The notes under the pieces: model-generated
What the model saw: the letters and a program-made list of their open reading frames with translations, nothing else
Database searches by the model: none
Told to the model about the DNA's origin: nothing
Made by a program: the position numbers and the translations under genes
Shown: piece after piece, positions 19,726 through 30,900 of the stretch
How the letters are laid out: each line of letters begins with the position of its first letter
How positions within the stretch are numbered: position 1 is the stretch's first letter
Source: Eopsaltria australis
Lineage: Eukaryota > Chordata > Aves > Passeriformes > Petroicidae
NCBI GenBank assembly: GCA_034509425.1
Contig: JAVTVJ010000542.1
Coordinates: forward strand, 1,054,001 to 1,118,000
Direction: 5' to 3'
DNA: 64,000 bases

Positions 19726-21965
19726 GTGCGGCTTCTGTTCCATTTTTACTGAGCAGAATGAAAAATTATCCTTCTGAGGCAAGTAGAAAATTCAGGAATT
19801 ATTAGTCCAAGGCACATATTCTAAAAAAATCTCTTTACATATGTACAATGTAATTATAAATACACATAGAAACAAAAGGCAAACGACAAGCAGATTAAAA
19901 AGTGCCAACACAAAGGTGTCAGGGAAGAAAACAGGGACTCATTAAAAATACAATCAGTAGGACAACTGCAGAATAATTTAGTTAAAAGACAATATTACAT
20001 ATTATTAACCCTGACAAAACACGGGGTCGGGGCAGGGAAGGGATTCCTTGAAGGTGCTCTCTGCTTTGCAGAGACCAGGGAGGGAGGATTGCATATATTT
20101 CAAAGTTAAGGTCAAAGCCACCAGGTAAGGCTCCGGTGACAGCAGAGGGTGCCCAGCAGGGAATTCCCCCTCGCTATTCCTGAGTTTAAACCTCTTTGAG
20201 CTGGGTTTTCCCGGCGTCCTTTTCCCTCATTGCTGAGCATTCAGCCGCAAGCGAGCAGTGATTTAAATAGGGGAGGGTGTGGAGAGGGGGAGCCTGGCCC
20301 TGCCCGGGCCCGGGGGACGCTGCTGGGGTCGAGAGGAGCAGAGCTGGAGGAGAGCAGGAGCCCCCGGGGCAGCAGCAGGGCTTTGAGGGGGCTCCCCCAT
20401 CTTTGGTGATCACTTTGAGGTAAGGAGGTGAAATGTGCCCCTGACTGCAGGGATTGAGCCTGGCCTGGTGCTGAGGGAGGTGCCAGCTGGGGAGGGGCGT
20501 AAGGACAAAATTCAGGGACCACAGTGGCCTCAAACTGAGCCCACTCATGTGGCACCAGGGCAGGTCTGTGACCTCGGGGTCAGCTCCTGCCACAGCTGGA
20601 CACAGACCCAGAGCAATTCCCAACAGCAAACAGGGCACTGGGCCAGTTCCTGAGCCCTGGGGGGACGTGGGGGTGACACCACCAGGCACTGTGAAGCTCC
20701 AGCCCCCTCAATACTGCCCTGATAGGGCATAGGGGACCCCCTTCCCCAGGGGCTCTCCGAGGAAGGGCCAGGTCAGCCAGGGATGGTCCCGGGTTCTTCC
20801 CTGAAATCATCCCGGTGCCACTTTTAGGAAACGTCTGGATGCCCTCTGTCCTGGGGAGGAGGCAGCAGGGGGTGGGGCAGTGCTTTGCAAAGCAGCCTTT
20901 GTTCTTTGGTATCTGAGGGAGAGGTTGCAGCAGGGGCAGCCAAACTGCAAATCCCGGGCGGTGACAGTGACACTGCACACCCTGAGGAGTGACAATGACA
21001 CTGCACACCCTGAGGAGTGACACTGCACACCCCGAGCAGTGACAATGACACTGCACAGCCAGACTGGGCTGCCCTGACCCAAAACCAGACCTCTGGACTG
21101 GGGTCCATGACCCAGCCAAGGACAGTGGCAGGACCAGCAGGATGTCCAGGTGAAGGGACAACATGTGACAGCAGGAAACTGGCCAAAGCACGTCTGGTCA
21201 CGGCGACCTGGTGAGGTTAAAGTGCAGGACAGGGGACATGTGTCCTTTCTGCTCTGGGGAATCCTGCTGGTCCTGGCGTGGCTGAGCTGTGACAGACTCA
21301 AGCTCTGTCACCGTGGGGGTGCAGCCAGCTCTGGCCACTCCCACGGAGCTCAGGCAGCCCAAGGTCCCTTCCTGGGAAGGGCAGCACAGGCAGTTTTGGG
21401 TCTCTCACTACACCTGCTCAGCCCTGCCAGAGAACACCTGAGCTCAGCATCTCCCAGCTCCTCTGGGACAACATTCCCTTCCCCTTCACCCCAGCCTGCC
21501 AGCACAGCCTCAGGGTCTGCAGCAGGGCTGGGGCAGCCTAAGCTGGGGGCTGGGCTCCCACCCTTCCCTAACTGACCAGTAGGTGGTCAGCGGGTCATTC
21601 CAGAGCCTGGCCATGGCCCTGCTGGGCTGGAGAAGGCTCGGACACTCAGTAGTCTGCAGGGGGTGGGCAGAGGAGGGGTCTCCCCTCAATCCCACTCGGG
21701 CACTGACCTGTGAGCAGGACTCGACCCAGCAGAGCCCCTTGGCCCAGCGGGACCCGCTCAGCTCCCCCCGGGCACGTTCCGTACAAACCTGTACACGCCT
21801 GACTGAATATTAGATATAAATAAAATTCGCTTTAAGGAGCTACAGGCTTTTTCTTCCCTCAAAACCAGAGCGGGGTCAGTCCAAACCAGTAGAAAAGTCA
21901 GGGCTCCTCAGCTCTCACCTCTGCACCAGAGGACACGGATCCACAGCAGCATTCCCAGCTGGCAC
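19726..21965 (-). other. SBNO2: SBNO2 3'UTR (inferred extent)
   Basis: After the TGA at 21966-21968 there is no further coding match. The AT-rich block 19720-20010 contrasts with GC-rich flanks and resembles the end of a vertebrate 3'UTR, with TATTTATA-like and AATATT motifs. The best poly(A) candidate is the weak variant AGTAAA (TTTACT on plus, 19745-19750). A short array of gtgacactgcacaccc-like units lies at 20958-21055, and an ATTTTATTTATATC-like AU-rich element at about 21815-21828. The true 3' end could be earlier. Confidence 0.55.
20958..21055. repeat. Short imperfect tandem repeat in SBNO2 3'UTR
   Basis: About four copies of a 19-30 bp unit centred on gtgacactgcacaccctgag, which varies between gtgaca and gacaatgaca. 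It resembles in composition, but is not identical to, the larger array at 25925-26575. Confidence 0.8.
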
Positions 21966-24900
21966 TCAGAAGTCCAGGAAAGGCCCACTGAACTGGATCA
22001 CGCTCTGGCGCTCCTGGGAGGGCCCGTTAAACGTCCTCAGCATGTCCTCCAGGATCTCTCTAAAATTGATATTCCCGTCTTGCTGGAGAAAATCCTCCTG
22101 TGGCTGCTGCAGGGGGGCCGTGGGAGGCAGGGCGGGGGGCTCGTGCAGCGAGGGGCCGGGGGCTGCGCTGCCCTCCAGGCCAGGAGCGTGGCCAAAGCCA
22201 AAGGACAATCCATGCTGCTGGGGCTGCTGGGGCTGCTGGGGCTGCAGGGAGGGCTCCGAGGAGAAGCAGAGCGCTCTGGTCTCAGGGTTCAACACCACGT
22301 CGGGAATGCTGTTGCTGGGAGGGCTGTAGGTCAAGTCCAGGATCTCGTCCTGGCACAGGGAGGGCAGGGGCAGCCCAGGCACTGGCAGCATGTGCGGGGG
22401 CAGGGAGAAGGGGGAGCTCTGCTCCTGGGCCTGGAGCAGCCGGCTGTGCTTCCGCTTCACGTCCTCCTCCATCTGCTTCAGCTCCTCCCGCACCCTGTGC
22501 ACGCAGCTCTCGGGGATCTTTATCCCTGGGGGAGGAACAGACATCAGTCCCCTGTGGCAGGACCTTTCACTCTCTGATACAGCAAAACCTCATCTCCCTG
22601 TCACATGTGGCTAAGTCAGAGCAGAATTGTTTGTCATGTGCTGAATTCTCTCAGCTGAAAACCCCCTTAGCCAGCAATAAGCATCTTGTCTTGGTGTGAG
22701 AAAGGAAAATTAGTGCCTGCAGAGCATGAGTATTTTTACAACTATAGAGGACTACTATTATTTTCATTCAATCAGAAGTCTCTTACACACTCCCTGAGTG
22801 TGGAGAGTTCTCCTCAACGACCAAGACGTTGGCACTGAGTTACTTCCCCAGAGGATTGAGGGAAATTAAGGAGATTCTCTGCACACTGCTATCATCTGTT
22901 GATAAGTGACACTGACTCCTAATTTATACTGTTTCTTTGCCAGCTGCTACATAGGTACCTTTATCTACTAGTAGTGTTTCTTTTCTTTATCCTGTGTAGT
23001 AAGTAAATCTGTTTAAGTCTTATGTTTGTTTCCCTTGGCCTATTCAAATAAATAATTCATGGCCTGATTGGTCATTATTATTATTATTGAGTCAGAGTGG
23101 GTTTTGGGGTGCTGTCTACTGCCAGAAAGCTGTCAAAGGCAGGGACTTGTCTAAGCTCTCCCTTCTCCATTCCACTCTGGGAAGGGATGGGGCACTGTGG
23201 GGACAGAGGGAAGGGGAAGCAGCACTGGGGGTGTTCAGGAGGATGCTGGGCCTGGCTCATCCCTTCTGCCCCAATACACCCAACTCCCCTCCTCCCCATG
23301 GGGTCACCCCAGCAATGGGCGCTTCCAGGCTGGAACATGCCCCTTCTAGGAAGGCAATCTTGGTGCTGGGCAGCTGGACCCCTTCCCCCTGTTCCCCTTC
23401 CCCTTCCCAGCCCTTCACCCACCGACTTGTTTCTTCTTCTCCTTGGTCTTGAGGCGGACGATCTGCAGGTAGCTGCTGCTGGTGATGTCTGCCATGACTC
23501 CAGCGATCCTGCTCCACACACGCAGCAGGGCCCCACACAGCATGTAATAGTGCCTCAGACGCATGCCCTGGAAGCATTCCTTCCCCTCCTGGATCAGCTT
23601 GCAGCTCTTGTACCTTCAGGGACCATGGGAGAAAACCACGGGAATGAGCACAGGTTCCTGGAGCTGAGTGGGATTCACTTCCCCACAGCCTCCCCCACTG
23701 CCACAGTCTGGGACTCCCAGGGTACAGAGTCCTGTCTAGGGAGGGAGGATGTGGCTTAATGGCTTTAAGCTGAAAGAGGGGAGATTTAAATTGGATATTG
23801 GGAAGGAATTCCTCCCTGTGAAAGTGGTGAAGCTGCCCAGAGAAGCTGTGACTGCCCCATTTCTGCAAGTGTCCAAGGCCAGGTTGGATGGAGCAACCTG
23901 GTGGAAGGTGTCCTTCCCCACTCCTGCCATGGAACTGGATGGGCTTCATTTGAGGTCCTTTCCAACCCAAACCATTCTGGGATTGTGTGGCAGGCTGGGG
24001 CTGCAGCTGCCTTACCACACGGCGTGGTTACAGTTCCTCAAGGAGAAGTGGTAGTTGCTCTCCCAGTGCTCCTTGGCTTCCTCGGGCAGCACCTGCAGCA
24101 GAACATCCAGCATTAGGAATTTTCCACTGTCCAGGATTAAGAGATGTGAAATCCAGGGCTGGGAGTCAGGACACCTGCTGCTACCACCATCCCAGAGCCA
24201 CGAGGAGCTGTGACAAGGTTACAAAGTCCCTTCCAACCTCCCCCAGCACCCACACTGGATGCTCCAGGTCCCACCTACCCGCCGGTATTTTTTCTGCAGG
24301 CTTTCCAGGCTCTCAGGCTGGCTTTGCTTCCCAATATTTGGCTTGTAGAGGATGAAGTTCTTCCCACGGCTCTGCTCTGCCAGCAGACAGGTGTGTTTGT
24401 TGCCTCGCACCTGTGGGGTACAGCTGATGGTCACAGGCACAGCCTCCCTCCCCAGACTTCTCTAAACTAACCCTTGGAGGCATTTCCCAGCCCTCAGGAA
24501 GAGTGACCTTGTACAACCATGGCAGATTTCCTGCTGGAATCACCCCTGGGGATGTACCTTGTAGGAGAGGTAGAACCCCTCGAAGGTTCCTGTCAGTTTG
24601 AGCGACTTCTCATAGGCTTCCTCCCACTTCAAGCCTCTGTCAACGCTGATCTAAACAGGGACACACAGAGGGATTTGTAACTTCAGGGACAGGACAAGAG
24701 CCTCAGTGTCTGCCTCACAAATCCCCCCTCAGCACAGCCTAGAACCAGGCAGAGACAGGTGCTCACCTTGTAGAACACGACCTGCCCGTCCTGCGGGTGC
24801 CCCGGGGTCAGGAAAACCTCCTTGCTCTCCTCGTAGATCTCATCCACCCCTGGGGCTAAATCTGTGGAAGGAGAAAAGGCTGTTGTAAAGAACAACCTCC

Positions 24901-27900
24901 CAAAAACACCTCCTTGGGTCTCAGGGTCTGTGCTGGGTGGGGACACTGCACTGGGAGGAACAGGAACCCCAGGAGTGCAGGAGGCAGAGCTGTGGCCACC
25001 CCTCCTTCTCCGTACCAAGGATGCCCATGTCGTATTTCCCCTCCTTCTTGTCCTTCTCATCAGGTAGTCAAAGGTGTCGGAAAAATACTGGAAGAGCATG
25101 TTCTGCTTGTCCACCTCCAGGCCCAGGATGCGGTTCAGGAACTTGGTGATGGAGCAGTCTGCAAGAGCACAGTGGGTCAGGGACATGGAACCCACCAGCC
25201 CCCACCCAAAGAGCCCCCCAGCAGCCCCACCATGTCCCTTCTGACAGCAGCCCAGTCCCAGGGCTGCTCCTGTGGGGCAGCTGGGGGGCCATGGGATCTG
25301 CAGCACAGGCTGTTGCCACAGGATCTTCCCCTCAAGGCAAACATCCTGCCCAGGTGCCCAGCAAACCCCACGAGGTGGGATGGGCCATGACACCTCTGTC
25401 TCTTCCATCTGTCCCCTGCCCTGGGCAGGAGCAGCTCCACACGTACCCTTCTCCACTGAGACAGTGCCATACTTCATCTGGTTGCAGCAGATCCCCACGG
25501 AGATGAGCCCTTGCTTCATTTCTGGAATGGCAGAAGACATCTTTTGCATTTTGGGGTTAAGCCTCCCATCAGCATTCCTGCAGGACTGCTCCCCCTTCAG
25601 CTCAGCCCCTCCCCACGCCTGGCAGGGTGACATCGTAAGCCAGTGGCACTTTCCCCTCTCTGTTTTCTCCCTCTGGCCTCCTGCTCAGTTCTTCCCGTAT
25701 CCCAAACCTGAGACCAACCCATCCAGCAGAAACCCTGGAGTTGGTCATGTTCTTACCACGGAAAAAGGCGTCCTCCCCTCTCTCGTAGCTCCTGGGCACA
25801 GGAACCCTGTTCTCTGTGTGGCTGAGGATGGTGGACAGGACCCTGTCCAGGGCTTTGGCCCCGTACTGTGGGAGGAGACCAGAGTCACACACGGGAGGAA
25901 CCAACACAGGTGGCTGAGCTGGGGGTTGGGGGTGTCACACACAGCTGAGGGTGACATTGCTGAGAGTGTCACACACTGCTGAGAGTATCACACACTGCTG
26001 AGGGTGTCACACACTGCTGAGGGTGACACTGCTGAGAGTATCACACACTGCTGAGGGTGTCACACACTGCTGAGGGTGTCACACACTGCTGAGGGTGACA
26101 CTGCTGAGAGTATCACACACTGCTGAGGGTGTCACACACTGCTGAGGGTGGCACTGCTGAAGGTGACACTGCTGAGGGGACACATGCTGCTGAGGGTGTC
26201 ACACACAGCTGAGGGTGACACTGCTGAAGGTGACACTGCTGAGGGGACACACGCTGCTGAGGGTGTCACACACAGCTGAGGGTGACATTGCTGAGAGTGT
26301 CACACACTGCTGAGGGTGTCACACACTGCTGAAGGTGTCACACACTGCTGAGGGTGTCACACACTGCTGAGGGGACACATGCTGCTGAGGGGACACACAC
26401 TACTGAGAGTGCCACTGTTGAGTGTGTCACACTCCTAAGGGTGACACACTGTTGAGGGTGTTACACACAGCTGATGGTGACACTGCTGAGAGGACACACA
26501 CTGCTGAGGGTGTCACACACTGCTGAGGGTGACACTGTCAAGTGTAGCACACTCCTGAGGGTGTCACACTGCTGAGCACTACAGAGAATGCTGTCACACC
26601 AGAAAAGCCACAGACAAGGCAAGGGGGAAGCTGTATGGGTGCCTCCCATGTCCCCAGGGGAATGGAGTACAGGTCCCTCCCTGGGGGCAGAGGACTGGGT
26701 GCCCTCCCCAGATCCCAGTGGGAGCAGAGTCCTCAGTCTGACCATGACTCCAAGCTTGCAGAAGCTGGGAGCCAGAGCTGGGTGCTAGGCTGGGCCCTGC
26801 CTGCAGATGCCAGCAATGATCCTCCTGGCTCTGGCTCTGGCTCCCTCTCCCAGCTCCTCCAATCCCCTCTCAGCCCTGCTGTCCCAGCCCAGCCCTGTCA
26901 CCTTGTTCTCGAAGTTGTACTTGCTGAGGTCCCGGGATTCTGTGGCCCGTCGGTCTCCGTGAGTTAAGGCACCCTGGGAAGGGAGAGGGAGCAAAAGGTT
27001 TTTACTCTGAGCTGTTGCAAAACACCACGGAAGGATGGCACATCCAGGAACCTGCCATGGGGAGGCAGTGTTCCTCTGGAATACTGAGACTTTACCACAG
27101 GATTTGGGGATTTATCAGAAGTGAAGAAAATGAAACAGAGGCAAAATAATTATTCCATTAATTATTTCGTCAGCTTTTTGGGAATAACGTGGGTGTGTGC
27201 TCCAGTAATAGTGGGGAAATTGCAGCATCTGGAAGTGGGTTCTTGCTTCCCTGAAATTCCTCCCAACGCCTCGGTTACATATTCTTCCTCACTTCCTTTC
27301 CCAAACCCCAGGATGCTAAAAGCCTTCAGCATTCCCTGACTGCAATGCCTCAGCCAGGGGTGACACAATCCCCCCAGTTACAGTGGGAGCTCCTCAGAGG
27401 GACTCAGAGCCCTGTTGGGATCACAGCTGATCTCTGCTGTGGGCGCTCACCAGGCTCTCCAGGCGCTTTGCCACGATGGATGCAAACCTCCTCTCCCCTG
27501 CCAGCTCTGAGATGAGGAACACGTACTCAGGAGCAGAGACCTGGTTGGATCGGTGCGTTCTGCCTGTGGGGACAGGGATGGAAAGGGAGGTTGGGATGGC
27601 CTGGCTGGAATGGGAATGTAACCAGAAAAGCCACATAATGCCCACCCTGCTCACCCTGGGGAGTCCATCCTCTGCCCCAGAGCTCAGGGCTGTAAACCCA
27701 GCTCTGCCAAGCCTCAGCAGCACCAGTGACTGTGACTGTGCCTCTGTTCTTTTCCTCACAGAGACATCTCCTCAATGCACCTTGGGTTGCCACCACACCT
27801 GACCCTCCCAGGGCCCATCCCACAGCCTGGCCCAGGTTCAGGGGAGGTGACAGTGCCCAGGGACACCCAGCCCTCACCGAACTGCTGGATGGCCCGGTCT

Positions 27901-30900
27901 GCACTCCAGGGCAGCTCCAGGGTCATGTGCACCCGGCGCTTCTGGTTCTTCACCCGTCTGTCTGCTTGGAGGGAGATCCCTGAGCTGGAGGCCTCTGAGA
28001 TTATCGCTACGAGCTACAGGAGAGACAATTGAGAACAGAGTGAGGTTCCTGCACGTGTTAAACAGCTTCAAGAAACAGCCCCAGGCACTACAGCAGCCCC
28101 AGCCCACAAAGGGACCTGGGAAGCTTTGTCACCTTCCAGCAGGTCAAACCCACTGAGAGCTGCTGGCCTGAGGCTGGCAGGGCACAGGGAGGCACATACA
28201 CCCTCCCTTCCATGCCCCTCTCAGCACACTCAGTGTCCCATGCAGGTTTCTGGAGCTCAAGCTCACCTTTTCCCCCTGCATGAAACGCTCCTTCTCCTTC
28301 AGGTTGACGTGGTCTATGGAGAGCCCTTGCTCGGCGCGGGACTCGAACATGACGGAGCCGTCGGGCCTGCGAACCACCCGTCCCTTCCTGCCCGTCATCT
28401 GCACACAGGAGAGGGGCTGCTGCAGCCTGGGGACCCACACGGCCCAGCAAGGCCATCCAGTCAGCTCCCAACAGCTTTTTCACATTGCCAGACAGAGGAA
28501 ACCCCATGCCAGCAGGAACCTTCTTTTTTTTTTTATAGGACACATTTTTCCCCATGTGGGCAAAGGTTGCCCAGAGAAGCTGTGGCTGCTCCATCCCTGG
28601 AAGTGTCCAAGACCAGGTTGGACAGAGTTTGGACCAACCTGGAATAGTGGAGGGTGTCCCTGCACAGGGCAGAGGGGTGGAATGAGATGATCTTTAAGTT
28701 CCTTTACCACCCAAACCATTCCATGATTCTGTGATTCTTCGCTGGCCCCTTTCCCTGTCACCCAGTGCCACCAAAATACACTGACTGTGGGCAGTACCTC
28801 AGCCACGTTCTCCGGGCCCCCAAAGTAATCGATCAGCTCATCCAACGTGTTGAGAGGTAGCTCTTTGCCCAGTGCTTTCACTTTTGCTAGGAGGTCCTGC
28901 TTCATCTTTTCAACCTTCACTTCTCTCAGGCTTTGCAGCTCTTTCTGAGAAGGCAGCATGTGGAAACTACCTGCAATGTGAAAGGCAGAAATTTAGAATT
29001 ACCAGGTAACTGGACATCAGAGAGGGGGAAAAAGTTGTTCCAGAGGGTTTTTGGGGGCACTGTTGCTGGACATAGGCACTATGACCTGCAGTAAATGCTG
29101 AATTCTCTCTGGCCTTCCCCTCCCTGCTGGGGGAAGGAGCACAGAGGGCAAATCCCTCCTGCTCGCAGACCGCAGGGGGTGAATGTGGATCCACCTCACA
29201 AGCCCCAGTGTGACCACCAGGATAAAATCCAGCCAAGATCACAGGGCTGTCCTAAGCCTGAAGGGGTCCCTGCAGGACCCAGAGCCCCCCTCCCCAGCTG
29301 TCCCCATGTCACTGCCCCGCTCACCCCTGTCCTCGCCAGCGCAGCCGCCGAACGTGTGATCCACGAAGATGACGTCGTCCGTCTCCAACAGGGACTCTGG
29401 GGAGGAGGTGAGGTCACTGTCCAGCCCCATGTCCGAGTCAGTGCTGCTGTCATCGCTGATCTTGATGACGACCCCTTGGTCACACGGGCCCCGCAGAGCC
29501 TTGGGGCAGCGGCCCCTCGGCCGCCCTGCACCGGAGAGCGACGGTGTCACAGCACTGCCCCAGCAGGGCACCAGTGAGGGACAGAGAGGGACAGCTCAGA
29601 GAGAGGAGGAGAAGGAATCCCAAAAGAGCTGAGCCTGCCCCAAATGACAGTCTGACCTCAAAAAGACAGAGCCTCTGGAGTGGGGGTGGCAGTCAGGGAG
29701 GCAGGGAGAGCGGGAAAGAGAAAGGAAGAGAGAGAAAGGAAGAGCAAGGCACTCCTGAGCAGGGCTGAAGTTGGCTGCACACGTCAGGGTGGGTGCATGG
29801 CTGGCTGTAAGCAGTGCCAGCTCCACAGGGAAGGAATCCCAGGGGATTGCCTCCAGAGGAGTGTGCAGGACACAGGAAGGTCCTGGTGTTTAGGGACACT
29901 GTTTGTTTCCAAGCACAGCATGACATGCCCCTGCTACATGAGAGGGTTCATGGATCAGCTCGCACAGGCTGCTCCACAACCTGCCAGTGCTTCACATCTC
30001 ACTGGACGAGAAACCCCAAAACTCTTCTTACCTGCAGCCACAACAAATAATTCAGCAGGGAAATTGGTTTTTTCCTCAGGACACCTGCCATGCTCTAAGT
30101 AAGGGGCTGTGGAGGACTCCCTTTGCTGCAGGAGGGGCTCAGACACCAGCCAGGCCTTGTGCCATCTGCCCCCAGTGTGGGTCGAGGGCAAGGGGCAGGG
30201 CAAGGGCAGTGGGGCAGAGGGAGAAAAAGGGGGGATGTCCCAAAGCTGCTGTCCTCTGGATGAGGGAGCAATGGGAGATGTGCAGGAGGACAAACTAAAA
30301 CCAGGGAGAGCAGCAAAAACCATGGATTGGAGAGGAGGGCAAAAGGCAGAGAAGCTGAGTGGCTGGGGGGGAGCAGCAGGGCAGGAGGCAGGGGCTGGGC
30401 TGGGAGTGAGGGAGGCTCTTACGTTTTCTTTTAATGCCAGTTCCTTTTTCTCTCTTTCTTTTGGTTGAAGGAAAGTGCTTCTGAATTAGTGATAGAAAGA
30501 CGCCTCTGAAAGTAAGATGCAAAATTTATTCCAGCTACCAGCAACCCGTGCTGGTTATCACAGACCAATGTGTGTTTGGGACAGCCCCACATTCCATGGA
30601 AGAGAGGTCAATCCAGCCCATCCATGGCCACCAGCTTGGGATCAGCCAGCCCTTGGTACAAGGGGGCTCTTGGACCTGCAGGTCCTTTATACAGCAACCA
30701 AGAGGGAGCTTTAAATGGGAAACACTACACTGGGAAGCTGTTACACCAAAAATCCAGTAAGGCCCAGTGTCCCAGCCCCTCTCCATGCCCTGAGAGCACA
30801 GACCACTATCAGGCCATCCACCAAATGTGCTCCACCAAAGCCCTCTAACTCCCTGGCTGTGGACCTGCTTCCCACAAAAACCAAGGGACAGAATATGGAT

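Larger units (their letters stand above)
21966..26973 (-). other. SBNO2: SBNO2 C-terminal region exons
   Basis: Exons 26902-26973 to 21966-22525 encode [20 protein letters not shown], the [14 protein letters not shown] block (carrying the missing base), [73 protein letters not shown], and a Pro/Gln-rich tail with a PQQPQQPQQ run. The tail ends [16 protein letters not shown] then [15 protein letters not shown], matching the human NFKEVLEDMLRSL and [12 protein letters not shown] ends. The last exon is the longest (560 bases). Confidence 0.93.

Noticed and set aside
20186..20730. 167-codon and overlapping frames between 20186 and 20730
   Set aside because: They lie in the inferred SBNO2 3'UTR, appear on both strands and have no recognised domain.
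21815..21828. Plus-strand AATAAA-like sequence near 21820 as a poly(A) signal of a rightward gene
   Set aside because: No plus-strand gene precedes it. On the minus strand it reads as an AU-rich element of the SBNO2 3'UTR.
24190..24278. Text resembling a CR1 end (acaaagtcccttccaacc) before SBNO2 exon 24279-24410
   Set aside because: Too short and without the flanking CR1 motifs seen at the other copies, so it was not called.
24683..25633. 316-codon minus-strand open frame
   Set aside because: Read-through of several SBNO2 exons and their short introns. Only the exon parts are real.
25925..26578. Regularly spaced short repeats resembling a CRISPR array
   Set aside because: Units are contiguous 19-mers without unique spacers, in a vertebrate intron. 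It is a minisatellite.
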